NCBI GenBank assembly: GCA_036375275.1
Contig: DASUSF010000200.1
Location: 1-12,457 of the forward strand
Origin: DASUSF01 sp036375275
GTDB lineage: Bacteria > Pseudomonadota > Alphaproteobacteria > Geminicoccales > Geminicoccaceae
DNA length: 12,457 nt
Direction of reading: 5' to 3'
Shown: positions 1 through 7,117 of the stretch, piece after piece
Layout of the letters: each line of letters begins with the position of its first letter
How positions within the stretch are numbered: the first letter of the stretch is position 1
Program-made: the position numbers and the translations under genes
The notes under the pieces: model-generated
Seen by the model: the letters and a program-made list of their open reading frames with translations, nothing else
Databases searched by the model: none
What the model was told of the DNA's origin: nothing

Positions 1-6
1 TTAAGA

Positions 7-83
7 TAGAGCAGTTTTCTTCCGATGAGCGAAGGGTATGCCTCGACTTGAAGGTGGTTCCATCTCATCGGAAACTGCTCTAG
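7..83 (+). repeat. Palindromic repeat copy 1 (module B only)
   Basis: An imperfect inverted repeat: TAGAGCAGTTT plus CCGATGAG on the left (7-29) pairs with CTCATCGGAAACTGCTCTA on the right (64-82), with about four unpaired bases in the left arm. It matches the second half (module B) of the 150-bp repeats at 1668-1818, 3869-4016 and 10648-10798. With copy 4 it shares the stretch AAGGTGGTTCCATCTCATCG next to the right arm. The first module may lie beyond the window edge; the bases at 1-6 do not resemble the module junction of the other copies. It sits just past the terminator of the protease gene. Confidence 0.8.
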
Positions 84-95
84 ACCGCCCGGATG

Positions 96-120
96 AAAAA
101 GGGGCGCCGGTGGGCGCCCC
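96..120 (-). terminator. Intrinsic terminator of the serine protease gene
   Basis: Read on the minus strand, GGGGCGCC, a four-base loop and GGCGCCCC form a perfect 8-bp GC stem followed at once by TTTTT. It lies about 40 bases past the protease stop codon at 162, the expected place and polarity for a Rho-independent terminator. Confidence 0.85.
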
Positions 121-161
121 TGGCAGGGGTTCGAGGGACGGAGGTGCCGCGGAGCCTGGCC

Positions 162-1385
162 TCAGCAGTTGCCGGGCCGGTGCGCGCAGGCGGCGTTCCG
201 CATGTCGAGGAACTCCTGGCCGAGGATCGAGCTGCCCTGCACGAGGGGCGTGGTGCTGACGAAGCCGTAGGAGGTCACGCCGACCACCCGGTTCGGGGTC
301 GGCTGCAACCCGCCGGTCTGGCCGGTCGCCAGGACGCCGAAGTTCTCGATCCACGAGCCCCCGCTCGATCCGCCGCGCATGTCGGAGCCGTAGAGCACGG
401 TGTTGGCGCCGCCGGCCTCGAAGGACTGCGAATCCACCTGGTGCATGATCTCGCCGCCGTCGTGGTTGCCGGGGTAGCCGATCTTCTTGGTGTGGTTGGG
501 CATCAGGGCGTTGGTGCGGAAGCCGAACCAGCCGGTGACGTCGCCGATCCGCTTGACCTCGGAGTCGAACTTCCGGTCCTCGACCTCGATGATCGCGAGG
601 TCGGCCGCGTTCGGGACGTTGCCGTTGCCCGAGGCCCAGGACGGCGTTGTGATCACCCAGCGCCAGTTCCAGGCCTGGTAGGGCGCCTGACCCTGGTGAT
701 AGGCGGGCACGAACAGGAAGCGGCGGTAGAAGCCGTTCGACCCGCCGCTGCCGCGATGGACGCAGTGCCCGGCGGTCAGGATCAGGCGCGGCGCGATCAC
801 CGCGCCGGAGCAGATGAAGCTGCCGACGCCCGGCTGCTCGAAGAACAGCTTGCCGTTGGCGCGGTAGGGGTAGTGCAGCCGGGCGTCGGTCGGCACCAGG
901 CGCGAGCTCGAGAAGTAGGCGCCGGACGTGCCAAGGTTCATGATGTCGAAGCCGCCGCCGGATTCGAGCATGGCCGCCTCCGGCGTCGGTCCGGCGGTCC
1001 CCGCGAACAGCCGGTCGGCCATGTCGGGCGGCACCTCGGCCGCGCCGGCGGGGGTAGCGCCCTGCTCGACCCGGGTCGGCGCCTCGACGGCCGCCTCCTC
1101 CAGGCTCTCGACGCGGTCCATCATCTCCTGGAGCGTGCCCTCCGGCTCCGGCAGCGGCAGGAGGTCGGCGCTGCGCAGCTCCTGCGGCGTCCAGTAGCCG
1201 GCGGGATCCCGGGCCAGGACGTCCGCCACCTCGTCGTTCTCGATTGCGATCACCTCCTGAGCGACGGCGGGCACCGCCGCCAGAGCGATGCCGGCGACGA
1301 GAACGAGCGCCGCCACACGACGGCCCGCGCTCGAGCGGTCGGGCCTCCACGGCATCGGGCATGGGGATGAAGATGACGCGTGCAT
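162..1385 (-). CDS. Secreted trypsin/V8-like serine endopeptidase with pro-region
   Basis: A 407-residue exported serine protease of the chymotrypsin fold. Residues 1-42 look like a signal peptide (basic GRR, then a hydrophobic AALVLVAGIALAAVPA core, cleavage probable after AVA). A pro-region of about 100 residues follows, carrying YWTPQELRSADLLPLPEP at 64-81. The catalytic triad is visible: H207 in LTAGHC, D262 in AADLAII, and S341 in GGSSGGSW, the GDSGG-like nucleophile motif. C192 and C208 could pair around the histidine loop. An in-frame TTG lies two codons upstream at 1391, but AGGAG at 1393-1397 is only one base from it and seven from the ATG at 1385, so the ATG is chosen. The gene is monocistronic, with a terminator just downstream. 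The substrate is unknown. The GGSSGGSW signature resembles bacterial glutamyl-endopeptidase-like (V8) proteases, but specificity cannot be read from it. Confidence 0.92.
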   Translation of the reverse strand: MHASSSSPCPMPWRPDRSSAGRRVAALVLVAGIALAAVPAVAQEVIAIENDEVADVLARDPAGYWTPQELRSADLLPLPEPEGTLQEMMDRVESLEEAAVEAPTRVEQGATPAGAAEVPPDMADRLFAGTAGPTPEAAMLESGGGFDIMNLGTSGAYFSSSRLVPTDARLHYPYRANGKLFFEQPGVGSFICSGAVIAPRLILTAGHCVHRGSGGSNGFYRRFLFVPAYHQGQAPYQAWNWRWVITTPSWASGNGNVPNAADLAIIEVEDRKFDSEVKRIGDVTGWFGFRTNALMPNHTKKIGYPGNHDGGEIMHQVDSQSFEAGGANTVLYGSDMRGGSSGGSWIENFGVLATGQTGGLQPTPNRVVGVTSYGFVSTTPLVQGSSILGQEFLDMRNAACAHRPGNC

Positions 1386-1392
1386 GGTCAAT

Positions 1393-1397
1393 CTCCT
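1393..1397 (-). promoter_or_regulatory. Ribosome binding site that sets the protease start
   Basis: AGGAG on the minus strand, seven bases before ATG 1385 and only one base before TTG 1391. The spacing rules out the TTG start. Confidence 0.7.
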
Positions 1398-1667
1398 GGG
1401 TCGGAAGACCCGTTAGATCGGGTAGGGGTGCCCGTGGACGCCGCGTCGGCGCTACGGGCAGGGCCCACAACCTGGAATTTAGAGGACCTGCAGGGCGAGG
1501 CCTTGTGAAGTGGCTCACCGGCACGCCGGGCGAACCGGCGCCGGCGAGTGTTCACATCCGGTTCAGGCGGCGCGGCGGAGGAGTCGGGATGTCCCGTGCC
1601 TCGGTCCAGGCACCGGTGGATCGCCGCCATGGGACGGAGGTGGAGACGGCCATGGACGTGTCGACCA
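1398..1667. other. Divergent intergenic region
   Basis: The space between the protease and the small secreted protein, up to the repeat. An AT-rich island (around 1472-1482, TCTAAATTCC on the minus strand) is the only patch that could be a -10 region for the protease, but no convincing -35 stands at a normal distance. On the plus strand two good Shine-Dalgarno sequences are visible: GGAGGAG at 1577-1583, five bases before ATG 1589, and GGAG at 1642-1645, six bases before ATG 1652. Both open the frame of the downstream gene, so the right part may be coding. Confidence 0.4.
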
Positions 1668-2137
1668 CTGGAGCAATTCCGGATGGGACGGAACCGCATC
1701 GCGCAGCGACGCCCTTCCGCTCATCGGAAGAAAATTGCTCTATTCCGATGGATCCGAGCGGGTTCACCCGGTCGGGACCGCTGGCACGGCGGTCCGGTCA
1801 TATCGGGATCCGCTCCAGCGCCGCCCTCCTGGCGGCGATGCTCGGGGCGGCAGCGATGATCGGGAGCGCGGCGATGGGAGACGAGAAGAGCGCCGAGAAG
1901 GCGAACCCCGAAGCCGAGCCGGGGGGTGACGCCAGCGACCCGTACTGGACACCCGAGCGGATGCGCGCGGCTAGGCCGCTCCCGCTGCCGCACCCGGACG
2001 CGGCACCGCCCGAGGCGCCCGTGACGTCCGAGGGCGCGCCTTCGGTGAGCGGCGCCGGCAGCCCGGGCGGAGGCAGCGTCCCGCCCGAGGACGAGAGCCT
2101 GCCCGGACCGGCGCCGGAAGGCTCCGCCAAGCCCTGA
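1652..2137 (+). CDS. Small secreted protein with protease-propeptide-like YWTP motif; start uncertain
   Basis: No known family recognised. The certain part, from about 1820 on, encodes a hydrophobic segment (ALLAAMLGAAAMIGSAAM) that looks like a signal-peptide core. A low-complexity, Pro/Gly/Glu-rich exported region of about 85 residues follows, with no enzymatic motif. It contains YWTPERMRAARPLPLPHP, close to YWTPQELRSADLLPLPEP in the pro-region of the divergent protease. Three ATG starts share the frame. Those at 1589 (182 residues) and 1652 (161 residues) have good Shine-Dalgarno sequences, and both read in frame through the 150-bp repeat at 1668-1818. The one at 1748 (129 residues) lies inside the repeat, lacks a ribosome binding site, but gives the most normal signal-peptide length, with RRSGHIGIR as its basic n-region. 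Any start before 1818 makes the repeat encode the N-terminus. It could be a stranded propeptide, a secreted protease partner or a decayed protease paralogue. Confidence 0.55.
   Translation: MDVSTTGAIPDGTEPHRAATPFRSSEENCSIPMDPSGFTRSGPLARRSGHIGIRSSAALLAAMLGAAAMIGSAAMGDEKSAEKANPEAEPGGDASDPYWTPERMRAARPLPLPHPDAAPPEAPVTSEGAPSVSGAGSPGGGSVPPEDESLPGPAPEGSAKP
1668..1818 (-). repeat. Composite palindromic repeat copy 2 (modules A+B, inverted)
   Basis: A 151-bp element in the opposite orientation to the other copies. Its reverse complement aligns nearly end to end with the copy at 3869-4016, sharing GGATCCCGATA, CCGGGTGAA, CCGCTC, GATCCAT, GGAATAGAGCAATT, GAGCGGAAGG and GATGCGGTTC. The outer ends are CTGGAG and CTCCAG, where copies 3 and 4 have CTAGAG and CTCTAG: both ends have changed in a matching way. 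Module A holds a 7-bp stem, GGACCGC (1775-1781) with GCGGTCC (1789-1795). Module B holds GGAA...TTCC around a CGTCGC/GCGATG stem. No target-site duplication is visible. It lies in an open frame continuous with the secreted protein. Confidence 0.8.
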
Positions 2138-2200
2138 GCCCGTGCTCGACCGGATCCCGGGGCCACCTTACAGTGCGGCCCGGAGATCAGGGAGGGTCCG

Positions 2201-2962
2201 ATGTTCGATGATCTGAAGGGCAGGGCGGTGCTGGTGACCGGCGCCAGCACCGGGATCGGCGCGGCGGTCGCCCGGGGCTTCGGCCGGGCCGGCGCCAGGG
2301 TGGCCGTGCACTATCGCCGGAGCGGGGAGGCGGCCGAAGCCGTCGCCGATGCGGTGAGCGACGCCGGAGGCGAGGCGATCCTGGTTAAGGGCGACGTCAC
2401 CGACCGCGCCGACGTGAAGCGGATCGTCGAAGAGACGGTCGGGGCCTTCGGCGCTCTCGACGTCCTGATCAACAACGCCGGCGATATCGTGTTTCGGAAG
2501 AAGCTCGAGGAGACGTCCGACGACGAGATCGACTTCGTGATCGACCTCAACGCCCGCGCGGTGGTCTCGATGTGCCGGGCGGCGCTGCCGCATCTCCGGA
2601 AGAGCAAGGGCAACATCATCACCACGACATCGGTCGCGGCGCGCCAGTCGGGCGGGCCCGGCACCGGGATCTACACGGCGGCCAAGGGGTTCGCCCAGAG
2701 CCTGACCCGCTTCCTCGCCCGCGACCTCGCGCCGGACGGGGTCCGGGTCAACGCCGTCGCGCCCGGGTTTATCCTGACCCCGCTCCAGGACCGCAACACC
2801 ACCGATGAGCAGAAGGCGCAGATGACGAAGCTGATCCCGCTCGGGCGGGCGGGGCTGCCCGAGGATCTGGTCGGCAGCTACCTGTTCCTCGCCTCCGACC
2901 GCCTCGCCGGCTGGATCACCGGCGCGACCATCGACGTCAACGGCGGCCAGTACCTGAGCTGA
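2201..2962 (+). CDS. SDR family NAD(P)-dependent oxidoreductase
   Basis: A 253-residue classical short-chain dehydrogenase/reductase covering the whole Rossmann fold. The cofactor motif TGASTGIG is at 13-20, NNAG at 91-94, and the catalytic set is N117, S144, Y158 and K162 (YTAAK). The C-terminal half has the usual VNAVAPGFILTP segment and ends ITGATIDVNGGQYLS. Length and motifs fit 3-oxoacyl-ACP reductase-like or sugar/polyol dehydrogenase members; the substrate cannot be told from the sequence. H37-Y-R-R after the second strand, with no acidic residue at its end, leans towards NADPH, but this is inference. The ATG start is supported by AGGGAGG about five bases upstream. The gene stands 63 bases after the small secreted protein and converges on the next gene. 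Confidence 0.93.
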   Translation: MFDDLKGRAVLVTGASTGIGAAVARGFGRAGARVAVHYRRSGEAAEAVADAVSDAGGEAILVKGDVTDRADVKRIVEETVGAFGALDVLINNAGDIVFRKKLEETSDDEIDFVIDLNARAVVSMCRAALPHLRKSKGNIITTTSVAARQSGGPGTGIYTAAKGFAQSLTRFLARDLAPDGVRVNAVAPGFILTPLQDRNTTDEQKAQMTKLIPLGRAGLPEDLVGSYLFLASDRLAGWITGATIDVNGGQYLS

Positions 2963-2973
2963 GCCGGAGCGGG

Positions 2974-2986
2974 CCCGCGCGGCGGG
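2974..2986. terminator. Short hairpin between convergent genes
   Basis: CCCGC, loop GCG and GCGGG fill the 24-base gap between the SDR stop and the stop of the minus-strand gene. The stem is symmetrical and could serve both directions, but there is no T-tract, so terminator function is a guess. Confidence 0.3.
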
Positions 2987-3565
2987 TCAGGAGCCGCCCT
3001 TCCGCGCGATCTCCTGCCGGAGCGCGTCGACCTTCTCCTTGACCACCAGCAGCGGCACGTGACCGGCCGGGATATTGCCGCCGTGGCGCTCCTCCAGGTC
3101 CGCGATCTGCCGTTCCGCCTGCTCGAGAATTTCGCTCGCGGAGTCCATGCGCCCGGCCAGGAACTCGCTCTCGGCCTGCGCCTGGAGGGTGGTCGCCCGC
3201 TCGACGTCGCTGTCCAGGGCCGCCGGGCCGGTGTCGACCAGCGCCTCGGTTCCGGCGTCTCGCCCGGCCTCCGGATCGGGTGCATCCGAGGGCGCCGCCG
3301 CCGTCAGGCGCTCGTACTCCTGCCGGAGTTCAGGAAGGGCGGGGTGATCGGGCGCCTGGCGCTCGAGCAGGTCGAGCTGGCGCCGCTGCTCCTCCAGGTC
3401 GCGCAACGCCTGCTGTGGCCGCAGGTCGAGACGAAACTCGATGCCCTTCAGGTTCTGCTCGATGGTGAGGGCGAGTTGGTCCGCGCCCTGGGCGAGCACC
3501 ACCGTCGGCACGAGCATGCCGCCCAGCACCAGAGACCGCAGCCAGACCTTCCACCGCTTGACCAT
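2987..3565 (-). CDS. Exported coiled-coil protein of unknown function
   Basis: 192 residues. The N-terminus MVKRWKVWLRSLVLGGMLV followed by PTVVLAQG is a typical Sec signal peptide with cleavage near VLA. There is no lipobox cysteine, so a soluble periplasmic or secreted protein is expected. The mature part is almost entirely charged helix: a segment rich in E, Q, R and L at about 40-90 (LRDLEEQRRQLDLLERQ), a flexible D/A/P-rich linker at about 92-120, and a second helical segment at about 125-190 with heptad-like spacing (ASEILEQAERQIADLEER). No catalytic motif or known family is recognised. The ATG at 3565 has GAGGGCAAGG before it. A 75-base gap separates it from the small membrane protein upstream on the same strand, so the two may be co-transcribed. 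Confidence 0.75.
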   Translation of the reverse strand: MVKRWKVWLRSLVLGGMLVPTVVLAQGADQLALTIEQNLKGIEFRLDLRPQQALRDLEEQRRQLDLLERQAPDHPALPELRQEYERLTAAAPSDAPDPEAGRDAGTEALVDTGPAALDSDVERATTLQAQAESEFLAGRMDSASEILEQAERQIADLEERHGGNIPAGHVPLLVVKEKVDALRQEIARKGGS

Positions 3566-3640
3566 CGCCTTGCCCTCGCGTTCCGCTGGCTGTCGCCGAC
3601 AAGGTGCAATCTAGCCCTGTTCGGGCGTCGTTCCACCGAC

Positions 3641-3856
3641 TTAGAAGCCGAAGCGGCTCTTCAACGGTGTTCCCGTCGCGAGGCTCACGAGGTGGGCCAG
3701 CATCAGGATCGCAACGACGAGCGCGACCATCTGGACGGCGGTCCAGGGGATCAGAGGCGGCTGACCAAGGTCGCCGGGGCGCCGCTCGAGCCAGTTCGCC
3801 AGGCCGGCGACCCCGACGGCCAGGGCGAGAATCAGAAGGGTCGGGAGCAGGCCCAT
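3641..3856 (-). CDS. Small two-helix inner-membrane protein
   Basis: 71 residues. Two hydrophobic segments stand out: about residues 3-20 (LLPTLLILALAVGVAGLA) and about 40-60 (TAVQMVALVVAILMLAHLV). They are joined by a polar loop with NWLERRPGDLGQPPLIP, and the tail is SLATGTPLKSRFGF. This layout recalls small conserved alphaproteobacterial membrane proteins of unknown function; no role is assigned. The ATG at 3856 is the first start in the frame, and no purine-rich ribosome binding site precedes it: only about ten bases separate it from a repeat element that fills the rest of the upstream gap. The gene may therefore be poorly expressed, or translated with the upstream message. Confidence 0.7.
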   Translation of the reverse strand: MGLLPTLLILALAVGVAGLANWLERRPGDLGQPPLIPWTAVQMVALVVAILMLAHLVSLATGTPLKSRFGF

Positions 3857-3868
3857 GCACGCGCCCCG

Positions 3869-4016
3869 CTAGAGTGGATCCCGATACGGTGGAAACGCCT
3901 GCAGGCGGTTTGGTCCGGGTGAATCCGCTCTGATCCATGGAATAGAGCAATTCTTTCCCATGAGCGGAAGGACGCCGCGGTTCGATGCGGTTCTGTGTCA
4001 TCGAAAACTGCTCTAG
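3869..4016 (+). repeat. Composite palindromic repeat copy 3 (modules A+B)
   Basis: A 148-bp element with ends CTAGAG and CTCTAG. Module A (3869 to about 3939) folds around AAACGCC (3893-3899) and GGCGGTTT (3904-3911), flanked by GGATCC-type arms. Module B (about 3943-4015) has arms TAGAGCAATT and AACTGCTCTA enclosing GAGCGGAAGG...GATGCGGTTC. It occupies nearly the whole gap between the dehydrogenase and the small membrane protein, and its last CTA is the stop codon (TAG) of the dehydrogenase on the minus strand. It aligns with the reverse complement of copy 2 over its full length. No target-site duplication is visible. Confidence 0.85.
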
Positions 4017-6928
4017 GTCGCGGACGGCAGCGCCCGTTCGAGCACGCGCGCGAGATGCAGAGCCTCGCGTCCGCTGCCGTCCCGGATCTGGTGCCGGCAG
4101 CTGGTCCCGTCGGCGACCAGCAGCGTCGCGTCGTCGGCCCCGCGCACGGCGGGAAGCAGGCTCAGCTCGGCCATCGCCATCGACACGTCGTAGTGCCGGG
4201 CCTCGTAGCCGAACGCCCCGGCCATGCCGCAGCAGCTGCTCTCGATCGCCTCCGCCTCGAGGTCGGGGATCAGCCCGAGCGTCTCGAGCACGCTCCCGAA
4301 CGCGCCGAACGCCTTCTCGTGGCAGTGGCCGTGGACCAGCGCCCGGCTGGCGACCGGCTCGAGGTCGAGGGTGAAGCGACCCGCGCCGCGCTCCTCGGCC
4401 ACGAACTCCGAGAGCAGCTTCGCCGCGCCGGCGAGCCCGTCCGTCTCGCCCGGCAGCAGGGCCAGGAACTCGTCGCGCATGGTCAGCAGGCAGGACGGCT
4501 CGAGTCCGATGACCGGCACGCCCCGTTCCACGAACGGCTTCAAGGACTCGAGGGTCCGCCGCGCTTCCGCCCGCGCCTGCTCAAGGAGGCCGGCGGCGAG
4601 AAAGGTCCGCCCGCAGCAGAGCGGCCGCTCGCCCCGCGGGTCCGGGAAGCGGACGGCATAGTCCGCGGCCTCGAGCACCCGCACCGCCGCGCGCGCGTTC
4701 TCGGGCTCGAAGTGGCGGTTGAAGGTGTCGACGAACAGCAGGACCTCCGGTCCCGTGGTGCGCCGGCCGGTCATCGGCGGCCGGAAGGGCTTCTGGAAGG
4801 TCGGCAGGCTGCGGCGGGCGCTGAACCCGAGCAGCCGCTCGCCGAGGGCGGCGGCGCCGGGCAGCCGGTTGCGGAGGTTCAGGAGCGCCCGGGTCTCGCG
4901 CGCGCCGTGCGCGATGTGCGGCAGATAGGCGATCAGCCGGTCCTTGAGCGGCAGGCCGTGGCGGCGGCGGTGCTGGTGCAGCACCTCGGTCTTCATCCGC
5001 GCCATGTCGACCCCGGTCGGGCATTCCCGTCGGCAGGCCTTGCAGGCGACGCAGAGGTCGAGGGTCTGAAGCATCTCGTCGGAGGTCAGAGCATCGGGGC
5101 CGAGCTGACCGCTCAGCGCGAGCCGGAGCGAGTTGGCGCGCCCGCGCGTCACGTCGCGCTCGTTCCGGGTCGCCCGCCACGACGGGCACATCACGCCGCC
5201 CGCCATCTTCCGGCAGGCGCCGTTGTTGTTGCACATCTCGGCGGCGCCAAGGAAGCCGCCCCACGGGCTCCAGTCGAGGCCCGTCTCGACCGGGAGGGCG
5301 GCGTAGCCGGGCTTGAAGCGGAAGTTGGCGCGCTCGTCCATCCGGGGGGCCCGGACGATCTTGGACGGGCTCGTGTTGAACAGGCCGCCCGGATCGAAGC
5401 GATCCTTGACCTCCTCGAAGGCGCCGACCAGCCGCGAACCGAACATCAGGCCGTGGAACTCGCTCCGGACCAGGCCGTCGCCGTGCTCGCCGGAGTGCGC
5501 GCCCTTGCAGGCGCGGACCAGCTCGATCGCCTCTTCGGCGATCGCGCGCATCGTCGCGGCCCCCTGATCCAGCTTCAGGTTCAGGATCGGGCGGACGTGC
5601 AGGCAGCCGACCGAGGCGTGGGCGTACCAGGTGCCGGATGTGCCGTGGCGCGCGAACACCTCGTTGAGCCGGGCGGTGTACTCGGCGAGGTGCGGAAGCG
5701 GCACCGCGCAGTCCTCGATGAACGAGACCGGCTTCGCCGCGTCCTTCATCGACATCGCGATGTTCAGCCCGGCCTGGCGGAGCTCCCAGATCTCGCTCTG
5801 CAACGCCGGCTCCACCGCCTCGACGACCGCCCCGGGGAAGCCGAGATCCGCCATCAGCTCGCCGAGGTGCCTGAGTCCCGACCGGTTCCGGGCCGGATCG
5901 TCGCCCGCGAACTCGACCAGCAGGAGCGAGTCCGGCGCGCCCCGGACGAACTTCGGCAGGCTCCGGGCGAAGGCCGGGATCGCGCGGGCGAGGTCGAGGA
6001 TCGAGCGGTCGACGAGCTCGACCGCGCTGGGCCCGAGCTCGACGATGTGCTGCGCCGCGTCCATGGCCGCATGGAAGGTCGGGAAATGGCAGACGCCGAG
6101 CAGCTTGTGCGTCGGCAGCGGGCTGAGCTTCAGCCTGATCCGGCTGAACCAGGCGAGCGTCCCTTCGGAGCCGACCAGAAGGCCCGCCATGTTGTGCGGG
6201 CCGCGCGGGTCGATCCGGTGCAGGTTGTAGCCGCCGACGTGACGCGCGGTCCGGGGGGTGCGCGCCCGGATCTCGTCGGCCTCGCGCGCCGCGAGCGCCC
6301 GCATGTCCTGGACCAGGCCCGCATAGCTGCCGCCGTTCAGCTCCGCGAGGTTGGCGGAGACCGGGCCGAAGCGGACCCGCTCGCCCGACGCCAGGACGGC
6401 CTCGATCTCGAGCACGTTGTCGACCATCACGCCGTAGCGCAGCGAGCGGGCGCCGCAGGCGTTGTTGCCGGTCATGCCGCCGATGGTCGCGCGCGAGCCG
6501 GTCGAGATGTCGACCGGGTAGAACAGGCCGTGCGGCCGGAGCATGCGGTTGAGCTCGTCGAGCACGATCCCCGGTTCGACCCAGCAGCTCCGCCCCTCGA
6601 CGTCGAGCTCCAGGAGGTTGCGGAGGTGCCGGCTGTGGTCGATCACCAGCGATCGCCCGACCGTCTGCCCCGCCTGCGAGGTGCCGCCGCCCCGCGGCAG
6701 GACCGAGATGCCCTCCTCGCGGGCGATGTCCAGGCACGCCAGCACGTCGTCGTGGCTGCGCGGTCGAACCACCCCGATCGGCCCGATCTGGTAGATCGAG
6801 GCGTCGGTGGCGTAGCGGCCCCGGTCGAACGCGCCGAACAGCACCTCGCCCTCGAGCGCGCGCTCGAGTCGCGCGGCGAGCAGAGGATCCCCGACCCGGG
6901 TATGCGGCGGACGGATGGTGGTCGCCAC
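4013..6928 (-). CDS. Fused FAD- and Fe-S-dependent 2-hydroxyacid dehydrogenase (D-2-hydroxyglutarate/D-lactate type)
   Basis: 971 residues joining the FAD subunit and the iron-sulfur subunit of glycolate oxidase-type enzymes in one chain, as in YdiJ-like D-2-hydroxyglutarate dehydrogenases (about 1000 residues). An FAD-binding type 4 domain covers about 45-265: PRGGGTSQAGQTVG at 78-91, GNNACGARSLRYG at 154-166, GSEGTLAW at 253-260. The FAD-oxidase C-terminal domain follows with H437, H444 and the GEHGDG motif (H482). A cysteine-rich stretch, C566-N-N-N-G-A-C572-RK...MC581PS, precedes a 4Fe-4S signature C626-x2-C629-x2-C632-x3-C636-P. Two CCG motifs (771-773 and 899-901) plus HGHCHEK at 867-873 form the heterodisulfide-reductase-like domain. 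It should oxidise a D-2-hydroxyacid and pass electrons to the respiratory chain; the exact substrate is not readable. The GTG start is fixed by GAGGAG five bases upstream. The stop codon is supplied by the repeat end. Confidence 0.93.
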   Translation of the reverse strand: MATTIRPPHTRVGDPLLAARLERALEGEVLFGAFDRGRYATDASIYQIGPIGVVRPRSHDDVLACLDIAREEGISVLPRGGGTSQAGQTVGRSLVIDHSRHLRNLLELDVEGRSCWVEPGIVLDELNRMLRPHGLFYPVDISTGSRATIGGMTGNNACGARSLRYGVMVDNVLEIEAVLASGERVRFGPVSANLAELNGGSYAGLVQDMRALAAREADEIRARTPRTARHVGGYNLHRIDPRGPHNMAGLLVGSEGTLAWFSRIRLKLSPLPTHKLLGVCHFPTFHAAMDAAQHIVELGPSAVELVDRSILDLARAIPAFARSLPKFVRGAPDSLLLVEFAGDDPARNRSGLRHLGELMADLGFPGAVVEAVEPALQSEIWELRQAGLNIAMSMKDAAKPVSFIEDCAVPLPHLAEYTARLNEVFARHGTSGTWYAHASVGCLHVRPILNLKLDQGAATMRAIAEEAIELVRACKGAHSGEHGDGLVRSEFHGLMFGSRLVGAFEEVKDRFDPGGLFNTSPSKIVRAPRMDERANFRFKPGYAALPVETGLDWSPWGGFLGAAEMCNNNGACRKMAGGVMCPSWRATRNERDVTRGRANSLRLALSGQLGPDALTSDEMLQTLDLCVACKACRRECPTGVDMARMKTEVLHQHRRRHGLPLKDRLIAYLPHIAHGARETRALLNLRNRLPGAAALGERLLGFSARRSLPTFQKPFRPPMTGRRTTGPEVLLFVDTFNRHFEPENARAAVRVLEAADYAVRFPDPRGERPLCCGRTFLAAGLLEQARAEARRTLESLKPFVERGVPVIGLEPSCLLTMRDEFLALLPGETDGLAGAAKLLSEFVAEERGAGRFTLDLEPVASRALVHGHCHEKAFGAFGSVLETLGLIPDLEAEAIESSCCGMAGAFGYEARHYDVSMAMAELSLLPAVRGADDATLLVADGTSCRHQIRDGSGREALHLARVLERALPSAT

Positions 6929-6933
6929 GCGGT

Positions 6934-6939
6934 CTCCTC
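6934..6939 (-). promoter_or_regulatory. Ribosome binding site for the GTG start of the dehydrogenase
   Basis: GAGGAG on the minus strand, five bases before GTG at 6928. It decides for this GTG; there is no ATG nearby in the frame. Confidence 0.75.
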
Positions 6940-7105
6940 GGTCGAACGGCCGGCTCCGGCCCGGGCGATCTTGGCACAGCCGGGCCGGGCTGCGCGAGGC
7001 CGGCGGCCCGGGTCGGCGGGATGGCGCATCCGCCGCGGGGTATGGCCGGTCCCGCTGGCCTCCGGCTTCGGATCGAGGCAGGATCGGCTGGCTCGGACCC
7101 CATCA

Positions 7106-7111
7106 GGGAGG
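7106..7111 (+). promoter_or_regulatory. Ribosome binding site for the GTG start at 7118
   Basis: GGGAGG, six bases before GTG 7118. The frame stays open far upstream only because it runs antisense to the dehydrogenase, so this site is what defines the true start. Confidence 0.7.
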
Positions 7112-7117
7112 TGCACG

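Noticed and set aside
1398..1423. Two short alternative hairpins (GGGT/ACCC and ACCCG/CGGGT) before the protease start
   Set aside because: Stems of four to five bases are expected by chance at this GC content, and nothing identifies a riboswitch or attenuator.
1..1524. A 507-codon minus-strand open frame across the protease gene
   Set aside because: It overlaps the protease in another frame, is Arg/Gly/Pro-rich, and has no start signal or family motif.
3330..4001. A minus-strand frame in the third repeat containing MDQSGFTR
   Set aside because: It starts inside the repeat and resembles the repeat-encoded MDPSGFTR of copy 2. It then runs antisense or out of frame over two better genes, so it is a by-product of the repeat.
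6972..6995. TTGGCAC as a possible sigma-54 -24 element
   Set aside because: The required GC of the -12 element is absent at the correct distance.
3995..7117. A very long open plus-strand frame antisense to the dehydrogenase
   Set aside because: High GC leaves antisense frames open. The translation is Arg/Ala/Val/Gly/His-rich without motifs, and the minus strand encodes a full recognised enzyme. Only the part from 7118 on, after a ribosome binding site, is kept.
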